From positions 1 to 56,955 of the forward strand of contig JADZEY010000017.1 of NCBI GenBank assembly GCA_020850315.1: a DNA stretch of 56,955 nucleotides. Reading direction: 5' to 3'. The stretch comes from Armatimonadota bacterium. GTDB taxonomy: Bacteria > Bacteroidota > Ignavibacteria > OLB7. The stretch's first letter is position 1. Every line of letters begins with the position of its first letter. The position numbers were made by a program, and so were the translations under genes. A model generated the notes under the pieces. The model worked only from the letters and a program-made list of their open reading frames with translations. It ran no database searches and was not told the origin of the DNA. Below, one piece after another: positions 37,940 to 46,776 of the stretch.

Positions 37940-38586
37940 TGGAACTCACCACGCTGATAGGAAGCACGCAGCTTATGGCACAAGCAAAACTGCGTGCTGC
38001 GGCAACCTTGCACGAAGGGCGGATGATTGCCCCGAACGTCCTAACAATCGCCCTGCAGCGAACTCAGTTTGCCGCCGAATGGGAGGGTGAACCGGCTCAG
38101 CAGATAGAGCGTTTTCGGCTGGCAATCGCTGGCGCGATGGATGAATTTATCCAAGCAAACCGCTGGCGTGTTGGCGGGTTCGGCCGGGTGGTCATCAACC
38201 TTCTGTTGGCCGACCTTGATGCCCCCTGCCGGGTGAAAACACTCACATGGCGCAAACTCTACTCCTGCATCATCCACGATGACGCTGGCCAGCAGAGCGT
38301 TTCGGTTCGGCAGCCGGAGATTGTGGTTGGCAGGGAGCATAGCAATCCCCCTGCAGAGTTCATTCCGCTACGGGACGGTGCGCGCCAACTTTCGCGGAAG
38401 CATCTGCGGCTGCGGTACTGCGATCTTCAACTGCATAGCCAGTTGATTGGGCACAATCCCACCACAATAAACGGGGCCGAAATGGGAACCGAGTGGACCC
38501 CGTTGAACGATGGAGATCAGCTTATTTGCGGCAACTGCAAAATCCAGATTGCCGAGCTATCAGGATCATTTTTCCCAGAACCATGA
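37936..38586 (+). CDS. Second FHA-domain protein
   Basis: 216 residues from ATG 37936, overlapping the previous stop by 4 nt; a second ATG follows directly. The N-terminal part (~1-120) looks like a shortened DUF3662-type domain ('EGRMIAPNVLTIALQRTQFAAEW', 'GGFGRVVINLLLADL'). The C-terminal FHA domain has 'EIVVGREHSNPP', 'RQLSRKHLRLRYCD', 'TTINGAEM' and 'LNDGDQLICGNCKIQI'. Similar domain order to the preceding gene suggests an old duplication. It overlaps the PBP gene by 4 nt (ATGA), so expression is probably coupled. Confidence 0.82.
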   Translation: MMELTTLIGSTQLMAQAKLRAAATLHEGRMIAPNVLTIALQRTQFAAEWEGEPAQQIERFRLAIAGAMDEFIQANRWRVGGFGRVVINLLLADLDAPCRVKTLTWRKLYSCIIHDDAGQQSVSVRQPEIVVGREHSNPPAEFIPLRDGARQLSRKHLRLRYCDLQLHSQLIGHNPTTINGAEMGTEWTPLNDGDQLICGNCKIQIAELSGSFFPEP

Positions 38587-40115
38587 ACCCGCTTCACATC
38601 ATTCTTCTTTCACTGTGGGGGCTGATTGTTGCTGCCGCGCTGCTGCAACGGGGCGGGGCGTTGGAGGGCTTGCGTGCGATTGAAAGGAAAGGGGCGTTAG
38701 CCCTATCGGTTGGCCTCTGTACGCTGCTTGCTGGGGGGCTGTTGTGGCGAGTGTTGTTCACCATCACCCCCGCAACCGAGCAGTTAATTATGCGGGGCGA
38801 ATCCCCAGCCGACTCTGTTGCGGCGGGGTTTGATACCAAAGCAAGATTTCGCGGGCTTGCGCAGCCGTTGGGGCGAATCGTTGACCGGAATGGAGAGCCG
38901 CTTGCGGAGTACGCGTTGCGTGGTGGGCATCTGCGCCGCAGCTATCCGGCGGGCCCGGCAACGGCGCATCTTGTTGGATATTGGACCGGCCCCGTGCGCG
39001 ACGGCGTTGGCATCGAAAAAGGGCTGACGTTGCTGAACGATTCCCTGCGCGATGACCTTCCCCACGATGCCCGGCTGGCGATTGACCTGCGATTGCAACG
39101 TGCAGCACTAACCGCACTGAACGGCAAAACAGGGGCAGTGGTGGTGATGAATGCCAGCAACGGCGAAGTGCTGGCCGCCGCAAATTATCCCACCTACGAC
39201 CCCAACCGCGTTGGCAACGACACTGCATGGAAACGCTGGGCCCGCGACAAAACAACCCGCCCCCTCACCTCGCGGGCAATCAAAGATAATTTCTCCCCGG
39301 GGTCTTCCATCAAGCCATTCATTGCGCTGGCAGCGCATGAGCTTGGAACGCCCTTGCCGGAAGAGAGCGGTTTCACCTGTGTGGGTGAATACGTGCCCGG
39401 GCGCGGCATAACGCCGATCAGCGACCACGGCTCGGCACACGGACGAATTGCCATGCCAGCAGCCATGCGCTACTCCTGCAACACCTACTTCGCCCACCTT
39501 GCCTACCGTTTAGTTGGCTTCCAACCGCTTGCCGAATACTTCGATTCGTTAGGGTTCAACCAGCGGGTGGGGTGGAACACTGGGTTGTTCTTGAACAACT
39601 ACTCCACGCTGCTGCCGGCCCAAAGCTGGGTTCGCGCACGCGACGTAATCGCCCGCACCCGTGTTGGAATTGGCCAAGCGTCGGTGAAAACCAACCCGAT
39701 CCACATGGCCGTACTGATGTCGGGAATTGCAAACGGCGGAACGTTCATCCGGCCCACGCTGGAAATAGGCCGCCAACCCGACACGCTCCGTTGGAGTGTT
39801 GACCGACGCAGCGTGGCGTGGCTTCGGGAGCTTCTGCGCCAACCGTTGCTGCAAGGGGGAACCGCCGCAGGCATCTTCAATGGATTGGAAGAAAAAGGGA
39901 TCACCATCTACGGCAAAACCGGCACTGCCGACCGCGAACCGGATGGGCGCGAACCCTCGTGGTGGATTTCGTTTGGCGAGAAAGCTGGCAAGGCGTATGC
40001 GGTGGTGGTAGCAATCCAACATCGCGATGGACAGTATGCCGGCCAGCTCAATGCTCCTATCGCCCGCTCAGTCTATCAAGCGTTGGAGCGGCTTGGGTAT
40101 TTTGGGGAAGAATGA
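38583..40115 (+). CDS. Penicillin-binding protein, transpeptidase of PbpA type
   Basis: 510 residues from ATG 38583, overlapping the FHA stop. There are two N-terminal membrane helices ('IILLSLWGLIVAAALL' and 'LALSVGLCTLLAGGLLW'). A short pedestal follows, with 'GRIVDRNGEPLAEY' and 'RRSYPAGPATAHLVGY...GIE', the pattern of class B PbpA-type enzymes. The transpeptidase has 'FSPGSSIKPF' (Ser241-x-x-Lys244), 'YSCN' (Ser298-x-Asn300) and 'YGKTGTAD'. It cross-links peptidoglycan in the periplasm. Position behind two FHA proteins and a kinase/phosphatase pair suggests control of cell-wall synthesis by phosphorylation, as known for the actinobacterial locus. No rodA is adjacent. Confidence 0.93.
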   Translation: MNPLHIILLSLWGLIVAAALLQRGGALEGLRAIERKGALALSVGLCTLLAGGLLWRVLFTITPATEQLIMRGESPADSVAAGFDTKARFRGLAQPLGRIVDRNGEPLAEYALRGGHLRRSYPAGPATAHLVGYWTGPVRDGVGIEKGLTLLNDSLRDDLPHDARLAIDLRLQRAALTALNGKTGAVVVMNASNGEVLAAANYPTYDPNRVGNDTAWKRWARDKTTRPLTSRAIKDNFSPGSSIKPFIALAAHELGTPLPEESGFTCVGEYVPGRGITPISDHGSAHGRIAMPAAMRYSCNTYFAHLAYRLVGFQPLAEYFDSLGFNQRVGWNTGLFLNNYSTLLPAQSWVRARDVIARTRVGIGQASVKTNPIHMAVLMSGIANGGTFIRPTLEIGRQPDTLRWSVDRRSVAWLRELLRQPLLQGGTAAGIFNGLEEKGITIYGKTGTADREPDGREPSWWISFGEKAGKAYAVVVAIQHRDGQYAGQLNAPIARSVYQALERLGYFGEE

Positions 40116-40142
40116 CGTGAGTATGGTTCTGGCTGCTATGCT

Positions 40143-42518
40143 TTATTCAACTGACCTCATTGGACCCAAATACAAATGCTCCGGCGGGGGAACTCCAAGC
40201 TCGCGCTGGAAGGCATCGCGGCATTGCTGAAAAAGCATTTGGCGTTCGCGCTGGTGGTGCGGCTGTTGGTAGATTCCCAGCAGCAAGCCCCATGCGGGTT
40301 CAAAGATAGAATCCATCTGCAGAGCTTGCCGAAGGTGCGCGGCGGCGCGTTCCTGCTGGCCTGCGTTGTTGCGCAGCGATGCAAGCTGCATCAGCGCATG
40401 AAGCACTTCATCTTTCAGTGTTGAGCGTTCAAAACTTGTCCAATCTTCGGCAGTATCTTCTGGCAAGAAATCCCCTTGATAGATATCTGCGGCTTGCTCC
40501 AACAACTCCATTTTTTTGGCTGGTGGTTGGTTCGCTGCCGCAGCAATCAACTGCCGAAACTCAATAAAATCAATCTGGGCGTTGGCCCCAAGGTCAAGCC
40601 GATACGTCCCATCGGTGATGGAGATGAAACGGCTGGCCATTCCAGGCTTCAGCCCCGGCTCAAGTGCCTTCCGAACGCACGATGTAGCGTTCCAGAGCGA
40701 CGGGAGTAGATTGCGCCCGTGGGCGTTTGTCCAGATCGCATCAATCAACTCCTCGGCGGGAACTGCCCGCCGGTGGCGCAGCAGCAGATACTTGAACACA
40801 TCGCGCGCCTTCTTCCTTCCCCACTCCTCCTGTGTGATGGCGTGCGTACCCACCGTCACCACGAACCGCCCCAGCGTTTGCACAACAATGGACGGGGTAT
40901 CGCCCCCCACCGCGCCCACTTCTGCCGATTGCATCCCTTGCCCCTTCCCTTTTGCACCCTTTGCAGAGGTTCTGGAATTGGAGGTTTTTGCAGTAGAAGT
41001 TTTGGAGCTGGAAGCAATCGCAGGCGTGGCGATTGTGGACGATTGGATTGGAGTTGCGTTTGCGCGAGCAAGCCACTCATGGCTTGATTTCAACAAGCGT
41101 TCCACCGTTTGGGCAAGCGTGTCGTTCCCCGCCGGCGCGGAATCGAAGACGGTTTGCAGATCGAAGTCCAGCAGCACGCCGCTGTTGGCCGCAAGCCGTT
41201 GTTCGGCTTGTAGTTTTTCCCGCACTCGGTCATATTCTTTCTGGTACGGCTCGGCTTCATCCGGCAAGCCAACCGCACGCAACGCGATTGCAAGATCGCG
41301 GTTGGCCAGCTCGGCCAGCTGATCCCCCTCATTGTTTTGCACCTGCTGGACCCAACGGACTGCGTCGCGCAGTGCGGGGATCGCTTCGGCGTAGCGTTCG
41401 GCCTTGCACAGGATAAGGCCGCGAAGTTGATGACAGGAAGCAACCCGAATCGCCGATGCAAGCACCAAGGCCAGCCGTGCAGCCGCATCTACCGCCTCCA
41501 AAGCGGCATCATACTCCCCCAACTGCGCAAGCACCGGCGCAAGCGTCAGGAAAGCATTGCACTGGGGGAGCGGGGCACCAAAACGGTGGGCGGCAGCGCG
41601 AGCGCGTTGGCAGTAGTGAAGCGCAAGCGAATGTTCCCCCATGCGGGCATGAACCACAGCCAGTGAGGTGAGCGCAAACGATTGATCGTTATCCAACCCA
41701 CGGGCAACGGCGTAGGCCAAGTAATCGTTCAGATACTCAATGGCTTTCAGGTGCGCGCCGGCCTCGGCATGAACCTCGCCAATCACCTTCACGGCACGGT
41801 AGTACCACAGTTCTTCCTCCTCCTTGCGGGCAATGCTGGCGGACTCAATCAACCGCTCCAATGCCGACTGCAACCGCCCGGCGTTGGCATCATACTGGCC
41901 AACATCGAACAGCAGCCGCAGCAGTGCGAAGCGATTGTTCTGTTGTCGGGAAACGTGTATCCCCAAGGCCAACGTCTGGTCGCGCTGGCGGAACTCGCCC
42001 AAGCGATTTTGCACAAGGCTGATGCTGCGAAGAAGTTCAGGAAGGTATGGGGCCGAAGGGATAGTAGTGGAAACATGAAGGCCGAACTGGAACTGGTCAA
42101 GTGCGCGGCGAAGATCGGAAAGCTCGAAGTACATCACCCCACTGGCAAGAAGCGTGCGGGCCATTGCCGCAACGTTGCCTTGCTCCTCGAACGTTTCAAG
42201 CGCGTCGGCGTACAGCGCGGTGGCGCGTGCAGCGGCCCGTTCGCGCCGCCACAGGACCGCCGCCAGCAACAATCGCCCGCTGGCGATAGCCTGAAGGGCT
42301 GACTCACGATTTGATTCCTGCTCGGCATCGGCCACAAGGTCGGCGGCAAGGTTTGCCACTTCATCGCTGCGGCTTTCAATCACGTAGGAAGGAAGTGCAA
42401 CAGCCCCCTTTGCCCGCTCCAACAATGGAGCGGTGCGCCGAAGGCTGTTGAGCAGTTGGTCGTAGCGGTCTGGCACGGGAAGTTGGGAAGCGGTTGTGAC
42501 TTGCGCTCTTTTTTGCAA
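40143..42518 (-). CDS. TPR protein with C-terminal winged-helix plus BTAD regulator module
   Basis: 791 residues. Residues ~90-440 are TPR-like helical repeats ('ATALYADALETFEEQGNVA', 'LEALRS'-type packing, 'HSLALHYCQRARAAAH'). A Ser/Thr/Ala/Lys-rich linker (~490-530) follows. From ~541 an OmpR/SARP-type winged helix runs 'TLGRFVVTVG...EEWGRKKARDVFKYLLLRHRRAVPAEELIDAIW', then a bacterial transcriptional activation domain ('GDFLPEDTAEDWTSFERSTLKDEVLHALMQLA', ending 'YLGPMRSVE'). The order is reversed compared with actinobacterial SARPs, where the DNA-binding part is N-terminal. It lies 20 nt behind the phosphate transporter gene. Confidence 0.85.
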   Translation of the reverse strand: MQKRAQVTTASQLPVPDRYDQLLNSLRRTAPLLERAKGAVALPSYVIESRSDEVANLAADLVADAEQESNRESALQAIASGRLLLAAVLWRRERAAARATALYADALETFEEQGNVAAMARTLLASGVMYFELSDLRRALDQFQFGLHVSTTIPSAPYLPELLRSISLVQNRLGEFRQRDQTLALGIHVSRQQNNRFALLRLLFDVGQYDANAGRLQSALERLIESASIARKEEEELWYYRAVKVIGEVHAEAGAHLKAIEYLNDYLAYAVARGLDNDQSFALTSLAVVHARMGEHSLALHYCQRARAAAHRFGAPLPQCNAFLTLAPVLAQLGEYDAALEAVDAAARLALVLASAIRVASCHQLRGLILCKAERYAEAIPALRDAVRWVQQVQNNEGDQLAELANRDLAIALRAVGLPDEAEPYQKEYDRVREKLQAEQRLAANSGVLLDFDLQTVFDSAPAGNDTLAQTVERLLKSSHEWLARANATPIQSSTIATPAIASSSKTSTAKTSNSRTSAKGAKGKGQGMQSAEVGAVGGDTPSIVVQTLGRFVVTVGTHAITQEEWGRKKARDVFKYLLLRHRRAVPAEELIDAIWTNAHGRNLLPSLWNATSCVRKALEPGLKPGMASRFISITDGTYRLDLGANAQIDFIEFRQLIAAAANQPPAKKMELLEQAADIYQGDFLPEDTAEDWTSFERSTLKDEVLHALMQLASLRNNAGQQERAAAHLRQALQMDSIFEPAWGLLLGIYQQPHHQRERQMLFQQCRDAFQRELGVPPPEHLYLGPMRSVE

Positions 42519-42538
42519 TGGCAGTGCTGGTAGGCCAT

Positions 42539-44017
42539 CTACACAAACAACCGGAACACCAAGTACAACCCACCAGCAAGCAGCATCGAGGCGGGAAGCG
42601 TTAGAAGCCAGGCAAGGGCGATTTTGCGGACGGTGGCGGTTTGCAGTCCCGAACTGTTGGCAACCATTGTTCCGGCAACACCGCTGGCAAGCACGTGCGT
42701 GGTGCTAACCGGAAGCCCCGCCACTGCCGAAATTCCAATTGTGCTCATGGCCACTAACTCTGCCGAAGCTCCTTGCGCGTAGCTCAGGTGCCCCATTCCA
42801 ATTTTCTCCCCCACCGTCACCACAATCCGCTTCCAACCGATCATGGTGCCAAACCCAAGCGCAAGCGCCACGGCCACCATCACCCACGACGGCGCGTAAT
42901 CGGTGATAGCGCGGATTTCGCTTCGGTAGGTTCTCACTGCGGCTTTGGCTTCGGGAGCCAGCATCAGGCTTCCATTTTTTTCCGCCACCAGAATTGCGTT
43001 ATCAACACGCAGCACGCTTTTGCGAACCTCCCACCGTTGCTCCTGCGGGACATCTTTCGGCGTAGATTTTCCTTCAAGCATCTGGCGGATCAATGCCAAA
43101 TCGTTCTGGACAGCTTGGGTGGTGGAGATTGGTGAAGCGGCCGAGGTGGCCCCTTGCGGCGGGAACCCAGCGTGCTGCATGGTTGCGCCCATCGCTGGCT
43201 CGCGGATTGCCCCATTGGCAAAGGTTGCTTCCAATTTCCGCACAGCGTCCAACGTTCGCGCGGTTTCGTCGTGGGTCATGGCAGTGTTCAGCGCGTACTG
43301 CGCCGGAAGAATGCCGATCAGCACCAGCATAATCAGCCCCACCCCTTTCTGCCCGTCGTTCGAGCCGTGCGCAAAACTGACACCAGTGCAAGTAAGGACC
43401 AGAAGGGAGCGAATCCAGAGTGGCGGCGGGGTATCTTCGGAAGGTTTGTCGTACAGGTAGGGTTTGCGGATGGTTCGTTTGGATATCCAAAGAAGCATTC
43501 CAGCAAGGGTGAAACCGATCAGCGGGGAAACCAGCAACGCAAGCCCAACACCTTCGGCTTTGCTCCAGTTTACTCCATCGCCGAAGACGTGGCCCGGAAG
43601 GAGTGAGTTAGCGATTCCAACCCCAAGAATCGCGCCGATCAACGTGTGGGAGCTTGAGGCGGGAAGCCCTTTGTACCAGGTTGCCAAATTCCAGAGCACC
43701 GCCGAGACCAACAACGCAAGCACAGCAGCAAGCCCGCCGCCGGTCCCTTTGGAAATCAGCAGATCCACCGGAAGCAGGTGGACAATGGCAAGCGCGACAG
43801 CAATCCCCCCAAGAAACACCCCAAAAAAATTGCAGATCCCCGACCAGATCACCGCCGCCCACGGGCGAAGCGACCGAGTGTAGATAACCGTAGCAACTGC
43901 GTTCGCAGTATCGTGGAAGCCGTTAACAACCTCAAAGCCGAGGGCGATGAGCAAGCAGAGGATCAGCAGGAAGGTCTGGCCACCACTGGTCAGCCCGTTG
44001 AACAGTTCGAAGTCCAT
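42539..44017 (-). CDS. Inorganic phosphate transporter, PiT family
   Basis: 492 residues; the start at 44017 is preferred over 44047 because the shorter form begins cleanly before the first membrane helix. Duplicated PiT signatures are 'NGFHDTANAVATVIYTRSLRP' near the N-terminus and 'GSNDGQKGVGLIMLVLIG' plus 'SFAHG' in the second half, with about 10 membrane segments. A soluble loop of about 120 residues ('VRKLEATFANGAIREP' to 'YRSEIRAITDY') interrupts it. It imports phosphate with H+ or Na+. No phoU or DUF47 partner is adjacent; the BTAD regulator gene follows. Confidence 0.93.
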   Translation of the reverse strand: MDFELFNGLTSGGQTFLLILCLLIALGFEVVNGFHDTANAVATVIYTRSLRPWAAVIWSGICNFFGVFLGGIAVALAIVHLLPVDLLISKGTGGGLAAVLALLVSAVLWNLATWYKGLPASSSHTLIGAILGVGIANSLLPGHVFGDGVNWSKAEGVGLALLVSPLIGFTLAGMLLWISKRTIRKPYLYDKPSEDTPPPLWIRSLLVLTCTGVSFAHGSNDGQKGVGLIMLVLIGILPAQYALNTAMTHDETARTLDAVRKLEATFANGAIREPAMGATMQHAGFPPQGATSAASPISTTQAVQNDLALIRQMLEGKSTPKDVPQEQRWEVRKSVLRVDNAILVAEKNGSLMLAPEAKAAVRTYRSEIRAITDYAPSWVMVAVALALGFGTMIGWKRIVVTVGEKIGMGHLSYAQGASAELVAMSTIGISAVAGLPVSTTHVLASGVAGTMVANSSGLQTATVRKIALAWLLTLPASMLLAGGLYLVFRLFV

Positions 44018-44357
44018 GCAGAGGTTTGCACAAATGAAGCCCACCATGCCACAAGCAGGGCGAAGCAGTGCGCGAATTTAACACTGCGACGGGATTGGCA
44101 GCACACGTGAACCAAGCCAGCGACGGCTTCTTTGGTCATCCTTGCAGAATGTTGCTAACCGCTGAACAGCAAGGGAACACAGAGTTTGAAATCAGCGAAA
44201 ATTTGGATAAAAGTGACGATTATCGCGCAGGTCACGCTATGGTTTTGGGCCAACAATGGCAATGCGAATGTGGCTGGGATTGCCCAATAGCACAGCAGGT
44301 TCCGCCAAAGCGGAACCTGCTGGTGGTAAATCGCTACATTTTGCGATAGCCCGTTGT
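44018..44357. other. 340-bp gene-free interval
   Basis: Apart from the hairpin at 44293-44322 and a minus-strand TAAATTCG (-7-like, toward the phosphate transporter, about 44073-44080), nothing was recognised here. Confidence 0.5.
44293..44322 (-). terminator. Hairpin after the DUF4397 gene
   Basis: CAGCAGGTTCCGC and GCGGAACCTGCTG are perfect complements (13 bp) around CAAA. It lies 36 nt past the minus-strand stop. A T run is absent, so it may need a factor. Confidence 0.65.
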
Positions 44358-46670
44358 TTAGCGTGCAACCAGTACGTTATCGCTGGCAAGCACTTGGCCG
44401 TTGGCCGCGGCAATGATGACGCGGTAAAAACCGTTTGCCAGCCCCTCGGTTCCGATTGTGGCTTGTTGATTCCCGGCAGACGCTGCGCGGTCAATCCGCC
44501 CAACTTCCTGGCCCAGCGCATCGAACAGCCGGATGCTTACTTCCGATTCCTTCAGCAAGCCGTAGCTGACGGTGGCGATGCTGGCGGCTGGGTTCGGAGC
44601 AATCGTCATCCCTGTCACCATCGAGCGATCTTCATACACCGATTGCACCGGAAGACTGGTCATCTCGGCAAGCGGCTTCTGTTCCGCCTCGTTGTTATCC
44701 ACCACCACGTTCAGCTTAAAATCACCGGTGGCTGGGCTTCCGTTGGCCACAATGGTTGCCAGCCGGTCGCCTTCCACCGAGCCACGAGCGCGGTAGAACA
44801 CGTTCCCCCCTTTCTTCAGCTCAATGGTGAGTTGCCCGATTGGCAGCGGCAGATATTCGGTGGAAGCCTTGAACTGGACGTTGGTGATTTCCGAAGAAAC
44901 CCCAGCTGCATCGGTGATTTTCACATCCATTGCTCCGGCATCTTCCGCCCCGTGAAGCAACCGCACCAACCCTTTCCCAGCTTGCGTGCTAAGGCTGAAA
45001 GCGCGGGTTAGCACCACCGGCTGCGTTAGCCCAATGGCGAAGATGGAATAGGCAGTATCGGCGTTCAAGGCTGCATCCGATTCGATTCCTACCCCACCAA
45101 TTCCGGTTCCGGCAACGCGAACTTTCACGTTGTGGACACCGGGGGAGAAGGAGCGGAGCGATGTAGCATTGCGCGGCGACAGGTTGGTTTCGGCGGCTGG
45201 GGTAACGTTGTCAACAAAGATGTCCACCGCCGGAACCACTGGCGCAGCGTGAACAATCCGCACCTTTGCCTCCCCCTTCGGGACGTAGGTGAAGGTGGAC
45301 ATTGGGGTTTGCGCGGCATCGGCAGTTTCATCAACGATGGTGAAACTCAGCTCCCCTTCGGTATCCTTCCGCCCGTTCAGCACCAGTGTCAAAATTTTGC
45401 CTGCCGGGATCACTCCCGACGTGCTGATGTAGGTTGCGCCGCCGCTGGAAGCAATGTCAATCCGTGTTGCGCCGGCGGGAAGCTCTATTGTTGGAAGCAA
45501 CGTGCCGTAATTGATGGCATCGCGGTTGATTTTGCTGTTGTTGGCATCGGTGATTTTTATATCCACAATCCCGGCCCCCACCCCAGCATGAAGAATCCGC
45601 ACCAACGATTTCCCTGCCGGAACATTCACCGTTTTGCCACGGGTTAGCGTCACAACGCTGGTGCTGGTGGCCATTGAACCAATTGGAACCAACGTGTAAA
45701 TCGTGTCGGCACTCAGCTTCATCGCCATGCTTTTGAAGACCGTATCGTTTGGCTTCAGCGATGGCGCAATCATCTTGATAGTGTGGTTTCCGTCGCCGGT
45801 GGTTAGCAGTCCGGTGGCGTTGCGGTAGGTAAGCCCGGTGCTCAGTGCCGGGAATACATTATCCACGTAAAAGTCCAATGCAGGGGAATCGGGAACAAGG
45901 TTGGCAACACGGAAGTTGGCTTGCTTGTTCTCCAACAATGGTGTCATCTGGGCCAATGGCAGTTGGCTGTTGTCGTTGGTTTCATCAACCACACGCAGCT
46001 TGAACTCACCCGGCACCGCCAGCCGCCCCGATGGGACAATGGTGATGATCTGGTTTGCCGCAAGGTTGTAGGTAGCCCGGTAGAACACCGCCCCGCCGGT
46101 CTGCGACACCTCCACCGTGCAGACACCGTTAGCATACGTTTGGTAGCCGGTGAATCGTTGATAATCAAGCTGCTGGGTGGTGTTTTTGTTCCCTTTGGAG
46201 TCGGTGATGCTGATATCCAATTTGCCAGCGTCGGAGGACCCGTTAATGAAGCGCACAACGCCCAGTGTGTTCGATCCAGCAATCACTTTGTGGCGGCCCA
46301 GAATCACCTGCGAGATCGTCAGCGGCACGCTGGTTCCGAACAGATAGACGGTGTAGGAGCTATCCTTCACGATCGGGTAGGAGCGGGTGAAGATGGTGGT
46401 GGCTTGTCCGGCGCGGGTCATCTTCACTTCGCGGAATCCTTGCCCGGCTGGTTCGGTGATATCGGTGACGGCGTATTTGGAGCCATCGCCAAAGTTCATG
46501 TTGCTTTCCAGCGGTGTGGTCTCTTTGTTCCAGTAGCAATCCATTGTTGGGCCACCGGGAAGCAGATGCACAACACGGACTTTTGAGGGCTGCGACACAG
46601 CGATTGCTGGCATCAACGCCAGCAGCAATGCCAAGCATCCCCATCGCATAAACGGGGTACAGAATCTCAT
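44358..46670 (-). CDS. Secreted DUF4397 repeat protein with T9SS-type sorting domain
   Basis: 770 residues. Signal peptide 'CLALLLALMPAIAVSQP'. Six related ~110-residue units follow, each opening with a 'VRxxH/N' strand and a 'xDxxxxD' strand. Two types alternate, giving three tandem pairs: 'RVVHLLPGGP' (~30), 'VRFINGSSDAGKLDISITD' (~140), 'FRVANLVPDSPALDFYVDN' (~255), 'VRILHAGVGAGIVDIKITD' (~360), 'VRIVHAAPVVPAVDIFVDN' (~475) and 'VRLLHGAEDAGAMDVKITD' (~585). The last ~80 residues ('MTIAPNPAASIATVSYGL', ending 'GFYRVIIAAANGQVLASDNVLVAR') are a Por-secretion (type A) sorting domain. It is therefore exported through type IX secretion and attached or released at the surface. Confidence 0.92.
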   Translation of the reverse strand: MRFCTPFMRWGCLALLLALMPAIAVSQPSKVRVVHLLPGGPTMDCYWNKETTPLESNMNFGDGSKYAVTDITEPAGQGFREVKMTRAGQATTIFTRSYPIVKDSSYTVYLFGTSVPLTISQVILGRHKVIAGSNTLGVVRFINGSSDAGKLDISITDSKGNKNTTQQLDYQRFTGYQTYANGVCTVEVSQTGGAVFYRATYNLAANQIITIVPSGRLAVPGEFKLRVVDETNDNSQLPLAQMTPLLENKQANFRVANLVPDSPALDFYVDNVFPALSTGLTYRNATGLLTTGDGNHTIKMIAPSLKPNDTVFKSMAMKLSADTIYTLVPIGSMATSTSVVTLTRGKTVNVPAGKSLVRILHAGVGAGIVDIKITDANNSKINRDAINYGTLLPTIELPAGATRIDIASSGGATYISTSGVIPAGKILTLVLNGRKDTEGELSFTIVDETADAAQTPMSTFTYVPKGEAKVRIVHAAPVVPAVDIFVDNVTPAAETNLSPRNATSLRSFSPGVHNVKVRVAGTGIGGVGIESDAALNADTAYSIFAIGLTQPVVLTRAFSLSTQAGKGLVRLLHGAEDAGAMDVKITDAAGVSSEITNVQFKASTEYLPLPIGQLTIELKKGGNVFYRARGSVEGDRLATIVANGSPATGDFKLNVVVDNNEAEQKPLAEMTSLPVQSVYEDRSMVTGMTIAPNPAASIATVSYGLLKESEVSIRLFDALGQEVGRIDRAASAGNQQATIGTEGLANGFYRVIIAAANGQVLASDNVLVAR

Positions 46671-46708
46671 GATAAACTCTCCTGATTAAGGGTTATTGAA
46701 CTGACGTA

Positions 46709-46722
46709 TTGCGTGAACGCAA
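46709..46722. promoter_or_regulatory. Palindrome TTGCGTGAACGCAA upstream of DUF4397 gene
   Basis: A perfect 6-bp inverted repeat with a 2-nt centre, about 40 nt before the minus-strand ATG at 46670. It has the size of a dimeric regulator operator. No regulator is identified. Confidence 0.3.
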
Positions 46723-46776
46723 CCAGTAGGTGCAGACCGATTTGCAAGTGTTATGACACCCCAACCGAACGGAACG

